Shown: one piece after another, positions 53,599 through 61,850 of the stretch
How the letters are laid out: each line of letters opens with the position of its first letter
How positions within the stretch are numbered: the stretch's first letter is position 1
Assembly: GCF_900119155.1 (NCBI RefSeq)
Contig: NZ_FPIR01000013.1
Location: 1 to 64,000 of the forward strand
Reading direction: 5' to 3'
DNA: 64,000 nucleotides
From: Ruminococcus sp. YE71
GTDB taxonomy: Bacteria > Bacillota > Clostridia > Oscillospirales > Ruminococcaceae
The notes under the pieces: generated by a model
What the model was told of the DNA's origin: nothing
The model's input: the letters and a program-made list of their open reading frames with translations, nothing else
Database searches by the model: none
Made by a program: the position numbers and the translations under genes

Positions 53599-54519
53599 TT
53601 GAAAATATCGGTGATATTTACCGGCGGCACTATCGGCAGCAAGACCGAGGACACGACCGTTTCGCTCGGAACTGCGCCCTATACGCTGCTTGAAGGAGCG
53701 GTATACAACGGCGTCATTTTCGATTGCTTCGAGCCGTATACCGTCCTCAGCGAGGAAATGACCGCCGACAGACTTCGGACTCTTGCCGACAGCGTCCGCG
53801 GCCATCTTGACAGCTGTGACGGCATCATTGTCACGCACGGGACGGATTCGCTGGTCTATTCGGCGGCGTTTCTCGGCTACCTTTTCGCTGATACGCCTGT
53901 ACCCATCGTGCTCGTTTCGTCGGGTTATCCTCTTGACGACCCCCGAGCGAACGGCAGACAGAACTTTTCGGCGGCAGTTGGGCTTATCCGAAGCGGAGAA
54001 AAAGGCGTGTTCGTTACGTGGACTGCCGACGGCGTTAGCAAGGTGCATCGCGGCGTGAGACTGCTCAGACAGCTTCCGTATACCGATATGCTGACGAGTC
54101 TTTCGGGCGGCAGTACGCAGGGTGTTCCGATGCCTTGTCCCGACGATCTTTCGGGTTTTGGCAGAACAGTTTACCTGACCGTTCAGCCTTCCATGTGGTA
54201 TCCGAAGCTCGACGAGAGCGTTTCGGCGGTGCTGATGGTCAGCTATCACTCGGGTACGCTTTGCGCCGATGAGCGTTTCGCCGCTTTTATGAAAAGCGCC
54301 GACAAGCTCGGGATCCCCGTGTTCATCGCGGGCGCGGGCGGCAGAGATGCCGATTATGAGACTGTGCGCAAATACCGTGACCTCGGAGCAGTACCGCTGC
54401 CGATGGCGTCCCCCGATGCCATGTACGTCAAGCTGTGTCTGGCTGCATCCCTTGCGTCGGATGCCGAGGGTATCCGAAAAACGATGCTTACGGGCTTTGC
54501 GGGCGACTTCGCCGAGTAA
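53599..54519 (+). CDS. ansA: Asparaginase
   Basis: Hydrolyses asparagine to aspartate and ammonia. The 306-residue protein has both catalytic threonine regions: FTGGTIGSK (about residues 8-16) and THGTDSLVY (about 80-88). No signal peptide, so it is cytoplasmic, as type I enzymes are. A TTG start at 53599 is ten bases after GAGG; there is no ATG nearby in frame. Activity on asparagine rather than glutamine is the usual assignment, not shown here. Confidence 0.88.
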   Translation: MKISVIFTGGTIGSKTEDTTVSLGTAPYTLLEGAVYNGVIFDCFEPYTVLSEEMTADRLRTLADSVRGHLDSCDGIIVTHGTDSLVYSAAFLGYLFADTPVPIVLVSSGYPLDDPRANGRQNFSAAVGLIRSGEKGVFVTWTADGVSKVHRGVRLLRQLPYTDMLTSLSGGSTQGVPMPCPDDLSGFGRTVYLTVQPSMWYPKLDESVSAVLMVSYHSGTLCADERFAAFMKSADKLGIPVFIAGAGGRDADYETVRKYRDLGAVPLPMASPDAMYVKLCLAASLASDAEGIRKTMLTGFAGDFAE

Positions 54520-54601
54520 TAGCACAGAACTTTCGGGAATAGAATTATCCCGTACCATATTGGGAAATACATTCGGCCAAAAGCCGTGTTAGGAGAGTAT
54601 G

Positions 54602-55465
54602 ATGATAGAATTTATTAAAGTTATCCTTCTGGGGATCGTCGAGGGTATAACCGAGTGGCTGCCTGTCAGCAGTACAGGTCACCTCATCCTCGCGAATCAG
54701 TTTATCGGACTGAAAGCCACCGAGGAGTTTCAGGAAATGTTCGACGTGGTGATACAGCTCGGCGCTATCATGGCGGTTGTTGTGCTGTACTGGAACCAAC
54801 TTTTCCCCTTCGGCAGAAAAAACAACGACCATCCGCTGGGACAGGACGGCTGGAAAGCGTACATAAAAACGGACATTTTCCAGATGTGGTTCAAGTGTCT
54901 CGTGGCTTGTGTGCCTGCGGCGGTCATCGGTCTGCTGTTTGACGATATGTTCAATAAGATGTTCTACAACTGGCAGACCATCGCGATAATGCTGATACTT
55001 TTTGGTATCATCTTCATCATTGCCGAGCGCTACAACAAAAAGCGCAAGCCCGTATTCAACTCCATCGCGCAGATGCCTTACTGTGTAGCGCTGATGATAG
55101 GCGCGTTCCAGCTTATCGCGGCGGTCTTCCCCGGAACTTCGCGTTCGGGCGCTACCATCGTCGGAGCGCTGATAATCGGCGTCAGCAGAACAGTCGCCGC
55201 CGAGTTCACCTTCTTCCTTGCCGTGCCCGTAATGTTCGGCGCGAGCCTGCTGAAGCTCGTGAAGTTCTTCCTTCACAGCGGTCACATGACAGGCACCGAG
55301 ACTGCCGAGCTTCTTCTCGGAATGGGCGTGGCATTCGGCGTTTCGATCTTCGTCATCCGATTCATGATGAGTTACATCAAAAAGCATGATTTCACCGTTT
55401 TCGGCTGGTACAGGATAGTGCTGGGCGTGCTGGTACTTCTGTACTTCGGACTTGTGGCGGCGTAA
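54602..55465 (+). CDS. uppP: Undecaprenyl-diphosphatase
   Basis: Recycles the undecaprenyl carrier of cell-wall synthesis and confers bacitracin tolerance. The 287-residue, multi-helix protein has the two active-site motifs GIVEGITEWLPVSSTGHL (about residues 12-29) and PGTSRSGATI. ATG 54602 lies six bases after AGGAG; the adjacent ATG 54599 is also possible. A small CGGGA/TCCCG hairpin lies between ansA and this gene. nrdG follows 20 bp later. Confidence 0.95.
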   Translation: MIEFIKVILLGIVEGITEWLPVSSTGHLILANQFIGLKATEEFQEMFDVVIQLGAIMAVVVLYWNQLFPFGRKNNDHPLGQDGWKAYIKTDIFQMWFKCLVACVPAAVIGLLFDDMFNKMFYNWQTIAIMLILFGIIFIIAERYNKKRKPVFNSIAQMPYCVALMIGAFQLIAAVFPGTSRSGATIVGALIIGVSRTVAAEFTFFLAVPVMFGASLLKLVKFFLHSGHMTGTETAELLLGMGVAFGVSIFVIRFMMSYIKKHDFTVFGWYRIVLGVLVLLYFGLVAA

Positions 55466-55485
55466 CAGAAAGGTTATGAGGAAAA

Positions 55486-56025
55486 ATGGAAATTAAAATA
55501 GCGGGACTTGTGGATGATTCTATCGTTGACGGACCCGGAGTAAGATACTCTGTGTTCGTTCAGGGATGTCCCCATCACTGTGAGGGATGCCATAATCCGC
55601 AGACCTGGGATTTCGAGGGCGGAACGATCATGACCACCGAGGAGATCTTCAAAAAGATCATCGCCGACGATATGCTCGACGGCGTGACTTTCACGGGCGG
55701 CGAACCCTTCTGCCAGTGCAGACCCCTCGCAGAACTTGCTGATATGCTCAGAGCTCACAAGCCCGAGATAAACATCATGTCCTACACGGGCTTTGAGTAC
55801 GAGTATCTTGTGGAACACGCCAACGAAGAGAACGGCTTCATGGAGCTTCTGAAAAGGCTCGACAGCCTTGTTGACGGACCTTTTGTGCTGGAAAAGCGCA
55901 GCCTTGAACTCAATTTCAGGGGCAGCTCAAACCAGAGATTTCTCGATGTGCCCGCGTCCCTCAGAGAGGGCAGGGCAGTTACAGTTCGGGACGACTGGAA
56001 CAATGTTGATATAAAATTAATATAA
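55486..56025 (+). CDS. nrdG: Anaerobic ribonucleotide reductase activating protein
   Basis: A radical-SAM activase that makes the glycyl radical of NrdD. The 179-residue protein has the iron-sulfur motif CPHHCEGC (Cys28, Cys32, Cys35) within VFVQGCPHHCEGCHNPQTW, and TFTGGEPFCQC. It is 3 kb from nrdD, behind uppP, and carries no NrdR box of its own that I can see, so activase and reductase may be controlled separately. Confidence 0.95.
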   Translation: MEIKIAGLVDDSIVDGPGVRYSVFVQGCPHHCEGCHNPQTWDFEGGTIMTTEEIFKKIIADDMLDGVTFTGGEPFCQCRPLAELADMLRAHKPEINIMSYTGFEYEYLVEHANEENGFMELLKRLDSLVDGPFVLEKRSLELNFRGSSNQRFLDVPASLREGRAVTVRDDWNNVDIKLI

Positions 56026-56116
56026 TATTCATAGTATTTTTCTATGGTATATAAGAAAAGCGGGTCGGGGGTATGTTATAATTTTATCAATATAAATAGA
56101 CAGGGGAGAAACATAT

Positions 56117-56794
56117 ATGCCGGATTCGATCAGATTAAAAATAGACATAGACGAAGCGATACGCTATATGGGTTATCGTGAGGCTCCGAACAAACAGCAG
56201 CTGGAAACCATCCGTGGTCTTGCAGAGCTCATCGAAAAAGATACAAAGCCTGCATGGGTGTACAGGGTATTCCCCATCATCGAGACTGAGGATGGCATCG
56301 AGCTGAAGGGTACAAAGCTCGTTCTGACGGGCAGTTCCGTGAGAAAACATCTCAAGGGCTGCGACAGCGCCGTACTTCTGTGCGCGACCATCTCTGCCAA
56401 GGCGGACGAGATAATCAGACAGAAGGAGCGCGAGGATATTGCGCTCGGTTTCATGACTGACTGCCTTGCTTCCGCTGCCGTGGAGTCTATCTGCAACGAG
56501 ATCGAAAGAATGCTCGCCGAAAAGTTCTCTACGAAATTTTTCACATGGAGGTTCTCGCCGGGGTACGGAGACCTTCCGCTTGACGTTCAGCCTTACATCA
56601 TCGAAGTGCTGGGCGCAGGAAAGCGTGCGGGCGTGACCTGCACTCCTTCACTTATGATGATACCTTCAAAATCCGTAACGGCTGTTATCGGTCTTTCGGA
56701 TGTACCTATAGACAGGGGCAGGAGAGGATGCGCCGTCTGCAACCTCTCGGGGACCTGCGAATTCAGAAAACGAGGTGTACGCTGTGGAACTTAA
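56117..56794 (+). CDS. Methionine synthase reactivation-domain protein
   Basis: A 225-residue protein carrying the SAM-dependent reactivation domain that in E. coli MetH is fused at the C-terminus. It shows the family motif RFSPGYGDLPLDVQP and PSKSVTAVIGLS. A cysteine-rich end (CAVCNLSGTCEFRKRGVRC) suggests a metal site. It overlaps the catalytic metH gene by 11 bp, so the two are made together and probably form one enzyme. A TATAAT at 56077-56082 may be its -10; the -35 is poor. Confidence 0.88.
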   Translation: MPDSIRLKIDIDEAIRYMGYREAPNKQQLETIRGLAELIEKDTKPAWVYRVFPIIETEDGIELKGTKLVLTGSSVRKHLKGCDSAVLLCATISAKADEIIRQKEREDIALGFMTDCLASAAVESICNEIERMLAEKFSTKFFTWRFSPGYGDLPLDVQPYIIEVLGAGKRAGVTCTPSLMMIPSKSVTAVIGLSDVPIDRGRRGCAVCNLSGTCEFRKRGVRCGT

Positions 56795-59156
56795 TAAACT
56801 GCTCGGACAAAAGGAATTTGTGTTTCTCGACGGCGGTATGGGTACGATGCTCCAGAGCTCAGGTCTTGAAGCAGGGGAGATCCCCGAGCTTCTGAACCTG
56901 ACTTCTCCCGAGCTTATCGAGAGTATCCATCTTAAATATATCGACGCGGGTTCGGATATTTTTTACGCAAATACCTTCGGTGCGAACAGGTATAAGCTCG
57001 AAAAATCGGGCAGGACCGTTGCCGAGATCGTCGGGGCGGCTGTAAAGATTGCAAACAGCGCAAAATCTCACGCGGACAGGCAGGCGTACTGCGCCCTTGA
57101 CATCGGACCTATCGGTCAGATGATGGAGCCGAACGGCACGATGCTTTTTGACGAAGCTTACGACATCTTCAAGGAGATGATCGAAGCAGGCAGGGAAGCG
57201 GATGTTATCGTTATCGAGACCATGACCGACCTGCTCGAAGCTAAGGCGGCACTGCTCGCGGCTAAGGAGAACAGCGACCTTCCCGTTATCGTTACGATGA
57301 CTTTCGAGGAGAATATGCGTACCTTTACGGGCTGCTGTATCGAGTCGATGGCGATGACTATGGCAGGTCTCGGAGCGGATGCTATCGGTATCAACTGTTC
57401 TCTCGGACCCCGTGAGCTTTTCCCTGCGGTGGAGAAGCTCTGTTCATGTACGAATCTTCCTGTGGTCATCAAGCCTAATGCAGGCCTGCCCGACCCTGTG
57501 ACGAACGAATATAATGTAATGCCCGACGAGTTCGCGGAGCTGCTGACGAACATGATACCTCTCGGCATCAAGATTATCGGCGGCTGCTGCGGAACTTCCC
57601 CCGACTATATCAGAGCGACAGTCAAGGCGTTTGAAGGCAGAAAGTGCGAAGCTGTGAAGAAGACTCTTCCGTCGGCGGTTTGCAGCGCGTCGAATGCTGT
57701 CATCATAGACTGCCCGAGGATAATCGGCGAGCGTATCAACCCGACTGGCAAAAAGCGTTTCAAGCAGGCGCTCCAGGAGCACGACCTCGACTATATCTGC
57801 AATCAGGCTATCGAGCAGATAGACGCGGGTGCGGAGATACTCGACGTGAATGTCGGTCTGCCCGGTATCGACGAGCGCGAGATGATGATGAGCGCCGTCA
57901 GAGCCGTTCAGGGCATCTGCGATACGCCATTGCAGATAGATTCGTCCATCCCCGAGGTGCTCGATTCCGCGCTGAGGATATACAGCGGCAAGCCTATCGT
58001 CAACTCGGTCAACGGCGAGGAAAAGTCCCTCTCGACTATCCTGCCACTCGTTGCGAAGTACGGCGCGGCTGTCGTTGGTCTTTGTCTCGACGAGAACGGC
58101 ATCCCGAAGACCGTTGAGGGCAGAGTGGCTATCGCCGAAAAGATCTGCAAGCGTGCCGACGCCCTCGGCATCCCGAGAAGCGACATCTGTATCGACTGCC
58201 TGACGCTTACCTGTTCGGCTGAGCAGGAAGCCGCCATGCAGACCATCGAAGCGTTGCGGATATGCAAGGAAAAACTCGGCGTGCGCACGGTTCTCGGTGT
58301 GTCGAACATCAGTTTTGGTCTGCCCCAGAGGGAGATCGTCAACCGCACATTCCTGACCATGGCGCTGACAAAGGGTCTCGATCTGCCGATCATGAACCCA
58401 AACATCGCGTCGATGACTTCGGCGGTCAGAGCCTACAGACTGCTCGCGAATATCGACAAGAACGCCAAGGAGTTCGTCGAGAATTACGGTGCCGACCCTG
58501 CGGCGGCAGCCGCACCTGTGGTCAAGCAGGAAGAGATGACTCTCGGCTATGCCATGAGTCACGGTCTGAAAAACGACGCGGCGCAGATCACCGCAAAGCT
58601 GCTCGAAACTATGGATTCGATGGACATCGTCAACAATATCCTCATCCCCGAGCTGGACAAGACAGGCGCGGAATTCGAGAAGGGCAAGATATTCCTGCCG
58701 CAGCTAATCATGACCGCAGGCGTTGCCCAGAGTTGCTTCGAGGTCATCAAGCAGAGTGTCCTGTCAAGCGGCGGAGGCGGAGTTTCCAAGGGCAAGATCG
58801 TGCTCTGCACGGTCAAGGGCGACGTTCACGACATCGGCAAGAACATCGTGAAGGTCATGCTCGAAAACTACGGTTTCACAGTCATTGACCTCGGCAAGGA
58901 CGTCGATCCGCAGCTTGTTGTGGATGCGGCTATCGAGCACGATGTCAAGCTCGTCGGGCTGAGTGCGCTCATGACCACCACCCTCAAGGGCATGGAGGAC
59001 ACGATAAATCTGCTGCGTCAGCACCACGAGTGCAAGATCATGGTGGGCGGCGCTGTGCTGACTCCTGATTACGCCGAGCAGATCGGCGCGGACTACTACG
59101 CGAAGGATGCGAAGCAGTCCTGCGACATCGCAAAAGAGGTCTACGGCGATGAGTGA
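56784..59156 (+). CDS. metH: Cobalamin-dependent methionine synthase (without reactivation domain)
   Basis: Methylates homocysteine from methyltetrahydrofolate through cobalamin. The 790-residue protein has the homocysteine domain (1-295; zinc cysteines in INCSLGP and IGGCCGTSP), the folate domain (about 310-560; IGERINPTGKKRF), the cobalamin cap and the B12 domain (about 655-790) with DVHDIGKNIV (His682). GTG 56784, eight bases after GAGG, is the probable start. The reactivation domain is the separate gene upstream. trpF overlaps its end by 8 bp. Confidence 0.94.
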   Translation: MELNKLLGQKEFVFLDGGMGTMLQSSGLEAGEIPELLNLTSPELIESIHLKYIDAGSDIFYANTFGANRYKLEKSGRTVAEIVGAAVKIANSAKSHADRQAYCALDIGPIGQMMEPNGTMLFDEAYDIFKEMIEAGREADVIVIETMTDLLEAKAALLAAKENSDLPVIVTMTFEENMRTFTGCCIESMAMTMAGLGADAIGINCSLGPRELFPAVEKLCSCTNLPVVIKPNAGLPDPVTNEYNVMPDEFAELLTNMIPLGIKIIGGCCGTSPDYIRATVKAFEGRKCEAVKKTLPSAVCSASNAVIIDCPRIIGERINPTGKKRFKQALQEHDLDYICNQAIEQIDAGAEILDVNVGLPGIDEREMMMSAVRAVQGICDTPLQIDSSIPEVLDSALRIYSGKPIVNSVNGEEKSLSTILPLVAKYGAAVVGLCLDENGIPKTVEGRVAIAEKICKRADALGIPRSDICIDCLTLTCSAEQEAAMQTIEALRICKEKLGVRTVLGVSNISFGLPQREIVNRTFLTMALTKGLDLPIMNPNIASMTSAVRAYRLLANIDKNAKEFVENYGADPAAAAAPVVKQEEMTLGYAMSHGLKNDAAQITAKLLETMDSMDIVNNILIPELDKTGAEFEKGKIFLPQLIMTAGVAQSCFEVIKQSVLSSGGGGVSKGKIVLCTVKGDVHDIGKNIVKVMLENYGFTVIDLGKDVDPQLVVDAAIEHDVKLVGLSALMTTTLKGMEDTINLLRQHHECKIMVGGAVLTPDYAEQIGADYYAKDAKQSCDIAKEVYGDE

Positions 59157-59763
59157 TTTAATGGTAAAGCTCTGCGGCATGACCCGAGAAGAGGACATAG
59201 CGATAGTCAACCGACTCCGTCCCGAGCTTGTTGGCTTCGTGCTGTTTTTCCCGAAGAGCCGCAGGAATGTTACTGTTGAGAGGGCGGCGGAGCTGATCTC
59301 TCAGCTCGACGGTATCAAAGCTGTGGCTGTGACCGTTTCGCCGACTCCCGAACAGACAAAGGAAATATGCGGCGCAGGTTTTGACTACTTGCAGGTTCAC
59401 GGCGAACTATCCAAAGAAACGTACAATTGCTGCACTATCCCGATCATCCGCGCGTTCAATGATCTCCCTGCGGACGAGCTTGACAGATGCTCGAAGCTCG
59501 ATAAGGTATGGGCTTTTCTGTTCGACGCAGCCGAACCCGGAAGCGGCAGGGTCTGCGACTGGGACAAGCTGAAAACGCTCCCGAGATCGGGCAAGAAGCT
59601 GTTTCTCGCAGGCGGACTCTCACCCGATAACGTTTCGCGTGCTATCGAAGCCGTTCACCCTGACGGAGTGGATGTTAGTTCGGGCATTGAACGTCCCGAA
59701 GGCGGCAAGGATGAAGCTCTTGCCGAGAGATTCGTTAATAACGCCCGTTCTGTTAACGGGTAA
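59149..59763 (+). CDS. trpF: Phosphoribosylanthranilate isomerase
   Basis: Isomerises phosphoribosylanthranilate in tryptophan synthesis. The 204-residue barrel starts with VKLCGMTREEDI (catalytic Cys), has the aspartate region near AFNDLPADELD and the phosphate site FLAGGLSPDNV and VDVSSGIERPEGGKD. ATG 59149 overlaps metH by 8 bp, with GAGG upstream. A lone trpF coupled to metH, without other trp genes, is unusual. Confidence 0.93.
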   Translation: MSDLMVKLCGMTREEDIAIVNRLRPELVGFVLFFPKSRRNVTVERAAELISQLDGIKAVAVTVSPTPEQTKEICGAGFDYLQVHGELSKETYNCCTIPIIRAFNDLPADELDRCSKLDKVWAFLFDAAEPGSGRVCDWDKLKTLPRSGKKLFLAGGLSPDNVSRAIEAVHPDGVDVSSGIERPEGGKDEALAERFVNNARSVNG

Positions 59764-59765
59764 AA

Positions 59766-59795
59766 AAACGGACTGCCGTTAAAAGCAGTCCGTTT
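59766..59795. terminator. Terminator after trpF
   Basis: AAACGGACTGC (59766-59776) pairs with GCAGTCCGTTT (59785-59795), followed by TTTAG; the A run on the left also serves the minus-strand gene. Confidence 0.9.
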
Positions 59796-59803
59796 TTTAG
59801 CAC

Positions 59804-60031
59804 TCAAAATATCTCTGCCAACAGCTCCGCAAGCCCGAAAGAATATGTTATTTTCGGCTTTGCAGTCTCCGTTTCATGGTCTTTGCCGGATGATGCGGCT
59901 GTCACGAACTGCGGAAAGATCATGCAATACTCATCCGCCGACACATCCTTCGGATGCGAAAAGGACGAGAAGATAAGTGCGCCGATCATTGTCAGCATGA
60001 GAAAAAGTTTTGCAGTATCGAATTTGTCCAT
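59804..60031 (-). CDS. Small exported or membrane-anchored protein
   Basis: A 75-residue protein with a hydrophobic segment at about residues 8-24 (KLFLMLTMIGALIFSSF), then a short polar region; a signal peptide or anchor is likely. AAGGAG is nine bases before the ATG. No family recognised. Its 5' region contains a repeated CACTGTAA motif. Confidence 0.6.
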   Translation of the reverse strand: MDKFDTAKLFLMLTMIGALIFSSFSHPKDVSADEYCMIFPQFVTAASSGKDHETETAKPKITYSFGLAELLAEIF

Positions 60032-60143
60032 ATTTTTGTACTCCTTTTACAGTGGTGTTACAGTGATTATTGACACTTTGCAATAAAATAAACACCAACT
60101 TTACCGATTTTTTTATGGATGAGGAAATAATGAGCGACAGCAC

Positions 60144-60172
60144 TTGACATATAGCGGCGGATATTGTATAAT
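60144..60172 (+). promoter_or_regulatory. Promoter of the cohesin-like protein gene
   Basis: TTGACA at 60144-60149, 17 bp, TATAAT at 60167-60172. Confidence 0.88.
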
Positions 60173-60217
60173 TACTATGAATGATTGTCTATTTTGATAG
60201 TTAAAGAGGATGATAAA

Positions 60218-61744
60218 ATGAAAAACAGGCTTCTTGCGGTATTCAGTGCCTGCCTGCTTGTTTCTGCACAGGCTGTTTCCGCTTCCGCCGACTGGAATGA
60301 CTACGGTTATACCGATTACGACTATACCGAATACGACTATAACGACTACGGCACTGCCGATAACGGCTACTCCGACAACGGGAACTGGGATTACAATTCC
60401 ATCACCATTGACCAGAATACGGACGACGACACAGGCTACTATACGGGTACCGAGTCCGCCGATTCAAGCTCTCAGGACGATGACGTCCCGCTGGTCGATC
60501 CCTTTAAGGACGCTCCTGTCACCGTTAAGCTGCTGCCCACCAAGATCGTTGACAAGAAATTCAGTGCCGAGCTTTTCATCGACGCGAATACCGACATCAC
60601 CGCTGCCGACCTGACCATCAGCTACGACAGCAAGGTGCTGAAGCTCAACAAGTCCACCATCAGCAAGGAAGTCAAGGGCACTCTTGCAGCTGCCGAGACC
60701 GCTCCCGGAACGATCCAGCTCCAGTACACCAGCGACGGCAGTTCACAGTCGAATAATGACAGCAGCGAGGAAAGCACCGATTCGGACAGCAGTTCCAAGG
60801 CTGAGGAAAAAAAGCCGAGCTACCTGACGCTCGATTTCGAGATCACCGATGTCACCGAACGCTCGACTGTGCTTTACATCACCGTGAATTCTCTACGCGA
60901 CCTCAGTTCGACCGAGGTCACCTACCGTGCAGACGGTACGATAATCCAGATCGAAGGCGCAGTACCCGTTGATGCTTCGGCCGATGAGTCGATGTATTCC
61001 GAGCTCAGGGTCGCAAGATCCGATTCGCTTATCGCTTACGATTCGATCGGTCTGACCAATGTAAAGCAGGTCACTGTTTCCGATACGAATGTTGCAACGG
61101 CCGACGAAAAGGGTCTTAAAACTCTTGCGGACGGTCTCACCAACATGACCGTTGAGTTCACAGACGGCACTGTGAAGTACTACAGGCTCGTAGTTTCCGA
61201 GACCGCTCCCGTGATAACGACTCAGGCTGCCGACGGCAACGCTCAGCCCGTGATCTCCAACGGACAGGTCGTTTCGGATCCTGCGGCGGCGGACAACGGT
61301 GCTGGCGGCATCACAAAGACCGAGACCAAGAGCAGCGCCAAGGTGAAGTATTTCATCATCTACATCGTCGCTCTTCTGGGTATAATCGCGATCTTTGCCG
61401 AGTTCTTCTTCTTCTTCGGCAACCCCTACAAGAAAGCCTTTGCGGTAATGAGAAAGCGCAAGAGCGAAAGGGAAGCCATGCAGGAAGCGCTCTACGGCGA
61501 GGAAAACGGCTTCTTCCCCGAGGAACAGCCCGAGGAAAACAGCGAGGAGTATTATGACGAGACTCAGCCCGAAGAGTATGAGGGCGAGCCGCAGGAGTAT
61601 TCCGACAGCGAGTATCCCGAGGATGAGGACAATTACGACGAGCAGTACGAGGACGAACAGCCTGAAGAGTACGGCGAGGAAGAATACACCGACGAAAATT
61701 CCGACGAGACCGAAGAAAAGGATGCTCCCGAAACCGACGAATAA
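60218..61744 (+). CDS. Cohesin-like surface protein with membrane anchor and acidic cytoplasmic tail
   Basis: A 508-residue exported protein. Signal peptide (1 to about 25, ending SASA), a Tyr/Asp/Asn repeat stretch (about 26-60; DYDYTEYDYNDYG), an Asp/Ser-rich linker, a cohesin-like beta domain (about 95-255; ITAADLTISYDSKVLKL, then SYLTLDFEITDVTERS), a second beta region ending with YYRLVVSETAP, one helix (about 378-400), and a 100-residue Glu/Asp/Tyr/Pro tail inside the cell. Cohesins bind dockerins in cellulosomes, but no dockerin is in the window. Start 60218 follows GAGG. The domain call is from pattern recognition. Confidence 0.75.
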   Translation: MKNRLLAVFSACLLVSAQAVSASADWNDYGYTDYDYTEYDYNDYGTADNGYSDNGNWDYNSITIDQNTDDDTGYYTGTESADSSSQDDDVPLVDPFKDAPVTVKLLPTKIVDKKFSAELFIDANTDITAADLTISYDSKVLKLNKSTISKEVKGTLAAAETAPGTIQLQYTSDGSSQSNNDSSEESTDSDSSSKAEEKKPSYLTLDFEITDVTERSTVLYITVNSLRDLSSTEVTYRADGTIIQIEGAVPVDASADESMYSELRVARSDSLIAYDSIGLTNVKQVTVSDTNVATADEKGLKTLADGLTNMTVEFTDGTVKYYRLVVSETAPVITTQAADGNAQPVISNGQVVSDPAAADNGAGGITKTETKSSAKVKYFIIYIVALLGIIAIFAEFFFFFGNPYKKAFAVMRKRKSEREAMQEALYGEENGFFPEEQPEENSEEYYDETQPEEYEGEPQEYSDSEYPEDEDNYDEQYEDEQPEEYGEEEYTDENSDETEEKDAPETDE

Positions 61745-61756
61745 ACAAAAAACAGA

Positions 61757-61786
61757 ACCGACTTCGCATAAACGGCGGAGTCGGTT
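61757..61786 (+). terminator. First terminator after the cohesin-like gene
   Basis: ACCGACT (61757-61763) pairs with AGTCGGT (61779-61785), with an inner CGC/GCG, followed by TTTTTAT. Confidence 0.85.
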
Positions 61787-61815
61787 TTTATCTGGCGAAT
61801 AGACCTGAAAACAGA

Positions 61816-61846
61816 CAAGGCATCCATCTATTTGATGAATGCCTTG
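61816..61846. terminator. Second terminator, between converging genes
   Basis: CAAGGCATCCATC (61816-61828) pairs with GATGAATGCCTTG (61834-61846), followed by TTTTTTA on the plus strand. Confidence 0.85.
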
Positions 61847-61850
61847 TTTT

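Noticed and set aside
56026-56116. SAM or cobalamin riboswitch ahead of the metH unit
   Set aside because: Only about 90 bp, AT-rich, without S-box or B12-box motifs.
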